From Caldisericia bacterium (GTDB taxonomy: Bacteria; Caldisericota; Caldisericia; JAAYUI01): a DNA stretch of 52,768 bases. Made by a program: the position numbers and the translations under genes. Location of the stretch: positions 1-52,768 of the forward strand of contig JAGOOK010000006.1 in the NCBI GenBank assembly GCA_017992555.1, read 5' to 3'. The notes under the pieces were generated by a model. That model did no database searches. It saw nothing but the letters and a program-made list of their open reading frames with translations, and had not been told where the DNA came from. Shown here one piece after another: positions 16,323 to 23,907 of this stretch (position 1 is the stretch's first letter; each line of letters starts with the position of its first letter).

Positions 16323-18540
16323 CCCTCTCCAAAGCTTCATAATGTACTAGATCATTTTTTTTGATTCCGTTGATAATTATATCTATTACTTTCTTGCATT
16401 CGCTGATATTGGAGAAAGATATCATGCTTTGTATACCACCACTGTTATGCGATAATTCATTTAAGAACTTATCAATTAACTTCTGTTCATATATATTTTC
16501 TGTTATAAGATTAAGTTTATCTGTCCATAGATTGCAATCTGGTTTTCTTGCGCCGAGATAGGTATCCAAGAATCTCCTTGCGATATTTTGAATCGTATAT
16601 TGTTTGCTGTATCCATCTTCATTATTCCAATCAGAGCAATTATCCTTTACAGTTTTTAGCTTCCAATAAAGATAAACATATTCGGAGCGAAATTTAGCTA
16701 ATACAGAAGGTGCATTTTTGATGTTTGATCTCAATGAGTCATCTAATTCTATAAAATATAATTTTTCTCCATCAAAACCTCCTCTGTTTTTAATCAGGGT
16801 GAAAAACTCCATATTGTGTGTGGTAATAAACAATTGTCTGCAATCTTTAAAATTCTTGTAGATTACACAGTACATCATGTACAAATGGTTTGAATCTAGA
16901 CTGGATATTGGATCATCAATGAAAATAATTTGGTCTTTAATGTTTCCTCTCTGGGCATCATCTAATGAAGCCAGAAAATGCGAAAAAGCAATTATAGTTT
17001 TTTCGCCTTCGCTTAGCTTTTCTGCAAGCTCCCCGTCCCTCTTGATTATGTATTTATTATTAATAACTTCCACATTGAATTTTTTGCTACCAAAAAATGA
17101 TTCCAGATATTCGTTAATCTTTGAAGCTCCTTTTGAGATGCCACTGAGTTCCTGTTCAATAGATAGTTTTTTTGAATCAAGATCTTTTTGTTCTCTATCT
17201 AATATTTCTTTTTCTTTTAATGCGCTTTCTGCTTTTTCCTTAAGTTCTTGGATGTTGTTATTGATAGCCCAAGTTGCTATTTCATGTCTTAATAACAATC
17301 TTTTTGCTGTTTCTTTGCTATTCCCTAACTGTTCAATTTGAGCGTTATTTTTATTTAATAAATCGGTCAAATATGTAATATTTTCTGCAAATGAATTACA
17401 ATCTTTTGATAAATCCTCCAAAGGAGCAGTCAAAGGTTCGATTATTGTATTTTTTTTCTTTATAATGCAGTCTCTTATTTGCTTTAATGAGGCGATATTC
17501 TTGTCACGAATATCAATAATGACATTTTTATTAACTAGATATAATTTCTGGAATTCAGGCAAAAATCTCATTTCATCTGGCCAAGTTATCTTCTCCAGCT
17601 TGATAATTTGATTTGAAATATGGTTTTCAAAATCACTCAGGGCAGATTGCATTCTCTCATATTCTTTTGTGAAGTAATTTTCCAGTTTTACATATAAATC
17701 ACTTGGCAAAAGATTACCACAGAACAGACATTTTGTTTTTCCTTGATGAAGTTGCTTGCCTTTATATATCCATTCTACAATATTCTCGCCATCACCAGCA
17801 ATATCTAGTATGCTTATGTTTATCGATGGTATCTTATGCAAAATTGTTTTAAGATCTTCAATATTAATCCCAAAATTAATTTGAGGGTTTTCTATAAAAT
17901 TATCTATATTTGAATAATTGTCATAGGTTCTATAAATATTATCTTGAAGTTTGTAATTTTCATCATCTAGTATGTATTGTTCTAAGGGTATAATTATTTC
18001 TTTATAAATCTGATCTAAATTATTTTTATCAAACTCAGGAATTGAAAATTGTAATTTAATATCTTTTGCTTTATCAGTTTTAGATTTGTCGAGTTTTTTC
18101 CCCAATGTTTTAAATTCTGTGCCAACTCTTGCTTGTTCATTTCCAATTCTTTTTAATTCTGATGAAATATTATTTAACATGATTTTTTGCTGAACGTTTT
18201 TTGCACCCAACACAAAAATTGTTTCTATACCTTCATTGTTGGTCGTAAAATCTTTTAAGTTGGATGAGACATAATCTCTATTGAATACAGCAATATCTAT
18301 TGGTCTGCTGTCTTTTTCTTTAATTTTGTTCCCATCATCTAGCTCAATTTGCCATTCACCTGAATTTTCAATAGCTTTTCCTATGGAAGCGAATACCCTA
18401 GATAGAGTTGTTTTTCCAGAATAATTCCAACCATAAATAAAGTTATATTTAGTGAAATCATCAAGTTTGGAATTTTCCCAATTAAAATCTTTAAATACAC
18501 CGAAATCTTTGATATAAGATACACGTTTTATTGAACTCAT
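16270..18540 (-). CDS. AAA_13-family ATPase, RloC/PrrC-like
   Basis: A 756-residue ABC/SMC-like ATPase of the AAA_13 family, which includes the anticodon nucleases PrrC and RloC. The Walker A is GWNYSGKTT (37-45), the signature loop LSEGEKT is near 510, and the Walker B FIDDPISSLDSNH near 538; a long coiled coil lies between them. A CLFCG motif near 270 within the coiled coil recalls the zinc hook of RloC. Near the C-terminus, RRFLD and 43 residues later LSHNS place R, D and H in an arrangement like the R-x3-E...H nuclease triad of PrrC, with D in place of E. The gene is strongly A/T-rich compared with both neighbours, which points to horizontal acquisition and a defence role. Its last ~17 codons run antisense into the P-type ATPase gene. 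Confidence 0.8.
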   Translation of the reverse strand: MSSIKRVSYIKDFGVFKDFNWENSKLDDFTKYNFIYGWNYSGKTTLSRVFASIGKAIENSGEWQIELDDGNKIKEKDSRPIDIAVFNRDYVSSNLKDFTTNNEGIETIFVLGAKNVQQKIMLNNISSELKRIGNEQARVGTEFKTLGKKLDKSKTDKAKDIKLQFSIPEFDKNNLDQIYKEIIIPLEQYILDDENYKLQDNIYRTYDNYSNIDNFIENPQINFGINIEDLKTILHKIPSINISILDIAGDGENIVEWIYKGKQLHQGKTKCLFCGNLLPSDLYVKLENYFTKEYERMQSALSDFENHISNQIIKLEKITWPDEMRFLPEFQKLYLVNKNVIIDIRDKNIASLKQIRDCIIKKKNTIIEPLTAPLEDLSKDCNSFAENITYLTDLLNKNNAQIEQLGNSKETAKRLLLRHEIATWAINNNIQELKEKAESALKEKEILDREQKDLDSKKLSIEQELSGISKGASKINEYLESFFGSKKFNVEVINNKYIIKRDGELAEKLSEGEKTIIAFSHFLASLDDAQRGNIKDQIIFIDDPISSLDSNHLYMMYCVIYKNFKDCRQLFITTHNMEFFTLIKNRGGFDGEKLYFIELDDSLRSNIKNAPSVLAKFRSEYVYLYWKLKTVKDNCSDWNNEDGYSKQYTIQNIARRFLDTYLGARKPDCNLWTDKLNLITENIYEQKLIDKFLNELSHNSGGIQSMISFSNISECKKVIDIIINGIKKNDLVHYEALERAIGNSSSQTASSPQEGA

Positions 18541-18566
18541 TTATATACCCTCATCAAACCTTTATC

Positions 18567-18595
18567 ATGATAACTAAAATATTTTCATTAAGCAA
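18567..18595 (-). promoter_or_regulatory. Promoter of the AAA_13 gene
   Basis: On the minus strand TTGCTT (18595-18590), 17 bases, then TATCAT (18572-18567). A 26-base leader with GAGGG in Shine-Dalgarno position precedes the ATG at 18540. Confidence 0.6.
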
Positions 18596-18700
18596 TAATA
18601 TGGATGGCCTAAACCTAAAGGTCTCCAAAAATATATCTAACACCTATACCTTCCAACCAAAGCAATCGATCATTTGTTTGGATTATAATCACTGTGTCAA

Positions 18701-18743
18701 TTCAAAACCACCTCACCCCTGCCCCTCTCCTTTTATGAGAGGG
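18701..18743. repeat. Palindromic repeat, half-element
   Basis: CAAAACCACCTCACCCC followed by an imperfect CCCCTCTC...GAGAGGG hairpin is the right half of the composite element seen at 107-219 and 19108-19216. Confidence 0.7.
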
Positions 18744-18782
18744 ATACCACTTGTGGTTCCACGTCCCTATGTTCCGACTCCT

Positions 18783-18861
18783 CCCTCTCCTGGAAGGAGA
18801 GGGACTGAAAAGCAGCCTGAGCCGGTGAGCCGCCAACCTTATTCTCCTGAGAGGAGAGGGA
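18783..18861. repeat. Two isolated palindromic repeat hairpins
   Basis: CCCTCTCCT-GGA-AGGAGAGGG at 18783-18803 and TCTCCT-GAG-AGGAGA around 18843-18857 are isolated copies of the third hairpin of the composite element, in the region without genes between the AAA_13 and DUF4389 genes. Confidence 0.7.
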
Positions 18862-19107
18862 AACCACTCATGGTTCTACCCGGTAATGCTCTGTGAGGGG
18901 GCAAATCTTTTGTTCACGCCACTCCTGAGAGAGAAGACGCGGGAATGGTAATAAATTATGTGCTTTGCTTAAAAACATTATTTTTGCACGTCTTTTTTTC
19001 TTTTGGATGTAGATTACAAATTTACCTCCACGCTGGTGCGAATTATTTTCCTCTCTCTGGTGGAGGATGACACCATATTCCACTGTGACCGGAGGTTTTC
19101 ATATTTT

Positions 19108-19270
19108 TCCTCTCCCACCGGGAGAGGATGCCCGGAGGGCAAGTGAGGGGGTTTAAGGTGTCTATTTCCAGAACTCAAAACCACCTCACCCCCTACCCTC
19201 TCCTGAAAGGAGAGGGAGAAAAAACAAACCTTGCAATCATCCCTCACCTTGTTTCTTGAGAGGAGAGGGA
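19108..19270. repeat. Composite palindromic repeat, intergenic copy, plus extra hairpin
   Basis: Hairpins TCCTCTCCC-ACC-GGGAGAGGA (19108-19128), GCCC-GGA-GGGC (19130-19140) and CCCTCTCCT-GAA-AGGAGAGGG (19196-19216) are separated by GTGAGGGGGTTT and the inverted CCACCTCACCCC. This matches the element inside the restriction gene in order, spacing and length (109 against 113 bp). A further related hairpin ends at 19270. Apart from these repeats and the promoters I see no gene between 18541 and 19518. Confidence 0.8.
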
Positions 19271-19440
19271 GAAACTAAATCTAGTTTGCCTGCCGTTGCT
19301 TGTCATCGTTTGCCATAATCTGGATCATATTTTTTGTAAATCTCAGACAAAGATAATGAGCGACCATCATCACTTTTTAACCTGTGCTGAAATTTCTCAC
19401 ACTAACTCAATTGTTGCCAAAAAGTAAGATAACAGGGGGG

Positions 19441-19469
19441 TTGGCAGAACTGTGGGTATTGGCTATAAT
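19441..19469 (+). promoter_or_regulatory. Strong sigma70-type promoter of DUF4389 gene
   Basis: TTGGCA (19441-19446), exactly 17 bases, then a consensus TATAAT (19464-19469). The gene starts 49 bases after the -10 box behind AAAGGAGG. Confidence 0.85.
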
Positions 19470-19518
19470 ACGCTTGTTTTTAAAAACATATTAATCACAA
19501 AAAAGGAGGATTTTAATT

Positions 19519-19815
19519 ATGTATCCAGTGAAACTTGATGTTGATTATCCAGAAAAATTGTCCAGGGGCATTCTGCTTCTCAGGACATTCTTTGGCGTTT
19601 TTTATGTCATGATTCCTCACGGTTTCTGCCTAATGTTCTACGGAATTGCCGCAATGGTTGTTCAGTTCATCGCTTGGTGGGCAATCCTTTTCACAGGCAA
19701 GTATCCAAAGGGGATGTTTGATTTCGTGGTCGGCTACTACAGGTGGTCAATGAGAGTCAACGGCTACATGGGATACATGACCGACGAGTATCCACCATTC
19801 AACGGAAGACCGTAA
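19519..19815 (+). CDS. DUF4389 small membrane protein
   Basis: A 98-residue integral membrane protein. The family pattern is easy to see: a hydrophobic segment beginning RGILLLRTFFGVFYVMIPHG, then AWWAILFTGKYPKGMFDFVVGYYRWSMRVNGYMGYMTDEYPPF at the C-terminus, where the tryptophan-rich helix, GKYP-x-G and DEYPPF are typical of DUF4389. Two transmembrane segments are expected. It is a monocistronic gene with a consensus promoter and its own terminator, which suggests high expression. The function of the family is unknown. Confidence 0.88.
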   Translation: MYPVKLDVDYPEKLSRGILLLRTFFGVFYVMIPHGFCLMFYGIAAMVVQFIAWWAILFTGKYPKGMFDFVVGYYRWSMRVNGYMGYMTDEYPPFNGRP

Positions 19816-19832
19816 GAGATTATTTCCAGATT

Positions 19833-19863
19833 ATAATGCCCCGCCATTTTGGCGGGGCATTAT
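19833..19863. terminator. Rho-independent terminator
   Basis: A 13-bp perfect stem, ATAATGCCCCGCC (19833-19845) with GGCGGGGCATTAT (19851-19863), has a 5-base loop and is followed by TTATTTC. It serves the DUF4389 gene and may also stop the convergent glycosidase gene. Confidence 0.88.
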
Positions 19864-19889
19864 TTATTTCTGTCGCTGGCCAGTGACTG

Positions 19890-22800
19890 TCAAGCTGGCC
19901 ACCACTTGATGTCCACCCTTCTTTCCTTGGAGTTCCATTCGACGTCGGCGCCAAGGACTTCGGAGACAAATCGCAGTGGCACCATTGTTGTTCCGTTTAT
20001 AATGACTGGCGCCACAGGCAGCTCAAATGTCTGGAACGCCGGAAGCATCGAGCCGAAATCAGATGTTGCCTCCTTTTTGCCGACCCAGAGCGTCACTTTT
20101 TTGGTGTAGCTCCCGTCAGGCTTCAGGCCGAATGTTAGGGTTATTTCTTTTGTTTTCTGGTCATAGCCGACCTTTGCCCCGAACGTCTCGGAAATGAACC
20201 TCACCGGCACCACTGTGTAGCCCTGTATGATTGTTGGCGGCTCTGCAAGCTGTTTTTTCTGCCCACCCACCTGGGCCTCTTTCTTGCCTATCCACAGTGA
20301 AATCTCCACTGGCATGGTGTTTGAGACCTCAATCTGAAGGAGGGCTTCGGCAGAACCCTGGCCCGTTGTTGCGGAGACTGCAACAGTGTATTGCTGACCG
20401 GCGCTTGCAACCAGCGTGGAAACTGTGAGTGTTGCCTCTTGGCCAGACTTCACTTTTTCCGGGCTGATTGTTGTCCCGAGGGTTTTTGTGCTTGGAGCGG
20501 AGAGGATTGCCTCGCCCTCAAATCCTGTCACGATTATTGTTGCCGTGTCTTTTTGTCCGGGGTTGACCGTCATGACTGCCGGGTCAATTTTTATCTCGAT
20601 CTTGGGCGCAGTCGCGTTTGAAGGCCTGATTATGAAGGGTTCCAGTCTGTCCACCGGTATCTTGAACTCGCCGTCCTGCCTGAATACGGTGACTTTTTTG
20701 AACGTGGGCTTGCCACCAGTCTCTTTTCCGCTTTTCTGGTCCGGTACCAGGTACTCGAGCTCAAGCGCCTGTGTGGCCGGAAAATCAAAGTCCACATAGG
20801 AGAAAGTGGGTGGTTTTGATCCGTTTACCCAGGCGATGACGAATGGATCATTGATGCCAAACCTCATCCCCCAGAGGCTGTTGTATTCTGGTGCAATCCA
20901 TCTCCCGATTGTTGTCTTGCCGCCGGGGAGATTGTATGGAAGAACCTGTACTTTTGAGGTTTCAAGCAGGAGCTTCTGCATTGAATAGTAGGAAAGCCTT
21001 GGGTTTCCGTTCAGGTCGAGCAGTCCGCATGAGCCAAAAATGTTGCTTGAAACATCTTTCTCCATGCCCCAGCAGGCGGTCTGGCACCCGTTCCCAATCA
21101 TTGTCATGATGCGCTTCACCAGCTCGTTTGCCTGGTCTCTTTCGGTCTGTTCCGGATAGTCTTTTGCCACACCAACATAGTTCATGGCAGACAGGCATGT
21201 TATCGGTATTCTCTGGAGACCGTTTTCATCCAGTAGTTTTCTGGTGCTTCTTGAGATGCGGTTTATGAAATTGTAGTTTTCGGAATCGGCCCTTGAGGAG
21301 CCAAAGTTGTTTGAAATGGCCATTATGTCAAAGAATGGATAGCCAGCCTCAGCTTGAAATTTTCGCAGTTCATTGAAGATTGCCGGCCAGATGCGCGCCT
21401 TGTTGTCGCTGAATCCACCCACAATCAGTTTTGCACTTGCGCTTGCCGAGACAACAGCCCTGCCTGACGTTTTTATCATTTGCGCATAACACTTGGAAGA
21501 TTCTGAGATATATGAAGTGTCGCTGATTCTTGCATCGAGGTGGAACTTTGTGCAAAGGGTGCCTGGTGCGTCCAGAATGCCGTCCCCATCGTATCTTTCT
21601 ACAACCGCAGCAACAAATTTTAAAAATTTGGCGGATTCAACTGGCTTCGAGAAGCATTCGGCCTCGACATTTATTGCGAGTATTGCAGATTTGCCAGCCT
21701 TCACCAGTTTTGTGATTGCCAGGTCGGTTTTTGAAAAATCCGGTTTTCCACCGTCAACCCATTTTATGGCGTTTTCTTTTGCCAGGTACACTTCACCCAC
21801 CGGCAGGTCAATATCTGTTGATGCTGAGAGTTTTGCGATACCAATTTTCTCCGAGAGTGTCCTGGATGGAAGGGGCTCTACTGCAATTGGTCCTTTGGCA
21901 AGCATGGCATAGATTCCATTCAAGTCGGTTGGGTCAATGATTTTTGTTTCTATGGCTCCATCCAGCTTGTCATACTCGTCACCGCTTTCCCCAATCGGCA
22001 CCAGCGAGGTCACCCTCATCTTTTCAGTGACTGGAAGCGGTACTTTCCTTGCCGTTTCCTGGTTTGAAAGGAAAACAAAATAAACGGGCTGAAGGCCAGG
22101 TCTGTTGAACCTGAAGGCTCTTATGCCGACACCAAGTGTCACCTCCAGTATGTCATCAAAAGTGACTTGCGAAAGATAGAGCGAGAGAAGCTTGTAGGTC
22201 CAGAAAACCTTTCTTTTGTGCCATGGGCCATTGCCAAATTTTGTAATGCCATTGTGAATTAGCCCCATCTGGCTGAAATACCCATCCACCTTGTCGTCCA
22301 TCACGCCATCAACACAGCTTATGTAACATATACCCTTTATCCCGTTTGCGAGAGCGAGTATTGTCCTCTCGGCAAACGTTTTCGCTTGTATGGTTTCGCT
22401 CGAGTCGTCCATTTTCGGCATTTTGCCGCAGTAGGTGCCATATTCAGTCATAAACATTGGGGTATTCGGATCATACCCTGCATCAAGAAGGCGCTCCCTG
22501 AAATTTTTTGAGCACCTTTCAACCATGAGCGAGTCCGTTGCCTGTCCGTAAATATGTATATCGACTGCATCAAATGCAGGCTGGCCACCCAGTTCACGCA
22601 AAATATCAGCATACACCTTATTTTCTGCATCCGAGGCTTCACCAGCCATTACAACCACACATGAAGGGTCGGAATTCTTTGCCTCGTTATAACAATCAAG
22701 GAGATGCTTTGTGTATTCTAGAAGGGTCCCCTTCCAGAAAATGTCCTTCATGTTGATTTCATTCTCAATCTGCCATATTTTTACGACAGCACCAAAGGGA

Positions 22801-23279
22801 TTGTCGTCTTTTCCGTCCCCATCATAGTATTCGACAATGTCTCCGACAGTCCTGGCATTGTTCGGCAAAAAACTCCTGAAATTCAAGGTAATGATATGCT
22901 CGATGCCCTTTGAGTTCTCGAGTGCGATTTTTTTTGCAGCATCTTTCCACTCAAAACTGGGCGCCCACATAAAGAAGTCTTGCCTGTAGAAGGTTGGAGC
23001 AAGCTCATCAAGGTGCTTGGTGAGCTCGTCCTTGTATTCGTCGTAACCTTTGACTCCAAGGGAGTCAAATAACAATTTTGTAAGCTTCGGGGAGAATTTC
23101 GGGTATCCGTAGGGATCAAGAAAACCCAATCTTGTCCTGCCAAGTAGCTCATTGCCCAAAACTTGCCCTTCGCCGTGTATTGAACCAGCCATTTGGTTTT
23201 TTGCATGGGACATTTCCAATACTGGGAAAACCTGGGTCAACAAGAACAGGCAGACCGCAAAAATTATAATTTTCTTCAT
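19890..23279 (-). CDS. Exported double-TIM-barrel glycosidase with stalk domains
   Basis: The start is taken at the ATG at 23279, because GGAGGTC lies just before it and the signal peptide starts with MKKIIIFAVCLFLL; an ATG four codons upstream would fall on the Shine-Dalgarno site. The first barrel (about residues 45-370) resembles GH39/GH5-like enzymes. It has the acid/base in QIENE (E174) and the nucleophile in FMTEYGT (E279). A second barrel (about 515-820) repeats landmarks of the first, such as VVERYDGDG for IVEYYDGDG, but lacks both catalytic glutamates (KFHLDAR and TCLSAMNY). Ig-like domains and two copper-amine-oxidase-like stalk domains (VVPVRFISETFGA and MVPLRFVSEVLGA) close the protein. 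It probably degrades polysaccharide outside the cell; substrate unknown. Confidence 0.82.
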   Translation of the reverse strand: MKKIIIFAVCLFLLTQVFPVLEMSHAKNQMAGSIHGEGQVLGNELLGRTRLGFLDPYGYPKFSPKLTKLLFDSLGVKGYDEYKDELTKHLDELAPTFYRQDFFMWAPSFEWKDAAKKIALENSKGIEHIITLNFRSFLPNNARTVGDIVEYYDGDGKDDNPFGAVVKIWQIENEINMKDIFWKGTLLEYTKHLLDCYNEAKNSDPSCVVVMAGEASDAENKVYADILRELGGQPAFDAVDIHIYGQATDSLMVERCSKNFRERLLDAGYDPNTPMFMTEYGTYCGKMPKMDDSSETIQAKTFAERTILALANGIKGICYISCVDGVMDDKVDGYFSQMGLIHNGITKFGNGPWHKRKVFWTYKLLSLYLSQVTFDDILEVTLGVGIRAFRFNRPGLQPVYFVFLSNQETARKVPLPVTEKMRVTSLVPIGESGDEYDKLDGAIETKIIDPTDLNGIYAMLAKGPIAVEPLPSRTLSEKIGIAKLSASTDIDLPVGEVYLAKENAIKWVDGGKPDFSKTDLAITKLVKAGKSAILAINVEAECFSKPVESAKFLKFVAAVVERYDGDGILDAPGTLCTKFHLDARISDTSYISESSKCYAQMIKTSGRAVVSASASAKLIVGGFSDNKARIWPAIFNELRKFQAEAGYPFFDIMAISNNFGSSRADSENYNFINRISRSTRKLLDENGLQRIPITCLSAMNYVGVAKDYPEQTERDQANELVKRIMTMIGNGCQTACWGMEKDVSSNIFGSCGLLDLNGNPRLSYYSMQKLLLETSKVQVLPYNLPGGKTTIGRWIAPEYNSLWGMRFGINDPFVIAWVNGSKPPTFSYVDFDFPATQALELEYLVPDQKSGKETGGKPTFKKVTVFRQDGEFKIPVDRLEPFIIRPSNATAPKIEIKIDPAVMTVNPGQKDTATIIVTGFEGEAILSAPSTKTLGTTISPEKVKSGQEATLTVSTLVASAGQQYTVAVSATTGQGSAEALLQIEVSNTMPVEISLWIGKKEAQVGGQKKQLAEPPTIIQGYTVVPVRFISETFGAKVGYDQKTKEITLTFGLKPDGSYTKKVTLWVGKKEATSDFGSMLPAFQTFELPVAPVIINGTTMVPLRFVSEVLGADVEWNSKERRVDIKWWPA

Positions 23280-23316
23280 CCTGACCTCCATAGTCTACAT
23301 TATAAGCATAGTATTC

Positions 23317-23345
23317 TTGACTTTACAGCGCTGTCCAAACATAAT
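23317..23345 (+). promoter_or_regulatory. Promoter of DUF4388 gene, leaderless configuration
   Basis: TTGACT (23317-23322), 17 bases, then CATAAT (23340-23345). The ATG of the gene lies 10 bases after the -10 box, and no Shine-Dalgarno sequence is present. Confidence 0.65.
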
Positions 23346-23355
23346 CCTAAATTGA

Positions 23356-23904
23356 ATGGGTCAGTCAATTTCAGGACAACTCCAGTATTTAAGCCTGCCC
23401 GATGTCATTAGTCTCATAAACCAGAGCTCAATGAACGGGAGTCTTCAGGTGGCCACCGAGGACGGTGTGAAGGGCACCCTCATTTTTGTGGGGGGCAAGC
23501 TTGTGCATGCCGTTTATGGCAACATCTTCGGTGATGAAGCAGCAAACCACATCATGACGTGGACAAATGGCACTTTCAGCTTCACACCTGGCGACTGGGA
23601 TGGTGATCCGACAATCACTCTCAGCGTCGAGAAATTCATCCTTGATTATACACTGAGGCAGGACGAGGACATTGCAGAGATTGGGCAATCCATCTCCGGC
23701 ACCCACCAGATAAGGCTTGCCAGGGACACTTCCCAGCCAGACGGTATAGTACTGGAGCCAATTGAATGGTCTTTCCTTTCCTGCATCCAGGACGGCGTGT
23801 CCATTGCCCAGATTACAAGCGAGCTTGAAATAACCACTGATGAAGCGCGCAGAATAGTGGCAAAGCTCACAAAGCTCGGTTTTGTAAAAATAGTGGCCGA
23901 ATAA
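23356..23904 (+). CDS. DUF4388 (PATAN-like) protein with C-terminal winged helix
   Basis: A 182-residue cytoplasmic protein. Residues 1-95 match DUF4388: SGQLQYLSLPDVISLINQSS, then NGSLQVAT, GTLIFVGGKLVHAVYG, DEAANHIMTW and GTFSFTPG. This domain occurs in regulators linked to two-component systems and gliding or type IV pilus control in other bacteria. The C-terminal ~70 residues look like a winged helix (FLSCIQDGVSIAQI, TTDEARRIVAKLTKLGFV). The conserved domain begins at the first codons, which supports the ATG at 23356 even though there is no ribosome binding site. It converges on the propeller/stalk gene with a 3-base gap. Confidence 0.85.
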   Translation: MGQSISGQLQYLSLPDVISLINQSSMNGSLQVATEDGVKGTLIFVGGKLVHAVYGNIFGDEAANHIMTWTNGTFSFTPGDWDGDPTITLSVEKFILDYTLRQDEDIAEIGQSISGTHQIRLARDTSQPDGIVLEPIEWSFLSCIQDGVSIAQITSELEITTDEARRIVAKLTKLGFVKIVAE

Positions 23905-23907
23905 CTT

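Noticed and set aside
1480-16340. Shared C-terminal LERAIG in the R-M protein and the AAA_13 protein
   Set aside because: The underlying DNA differs and the AAA_13 copy lies at its junction with host sequence; judged a coincidence.
18531-18896. Plus-strand open frame of 121 codons over the repeat field
   Set aside because: It translates palindromic repeats (PPHPCPSPF type), has no ribosome binding site and starts inside the divergent AAA_13 gene end.
18701-19270. CRISPR-like repeat array
   Set aside because: The palindromes are irregularly spaced, of different length and orientation, and have no uniform spacers or cas genes nearby.
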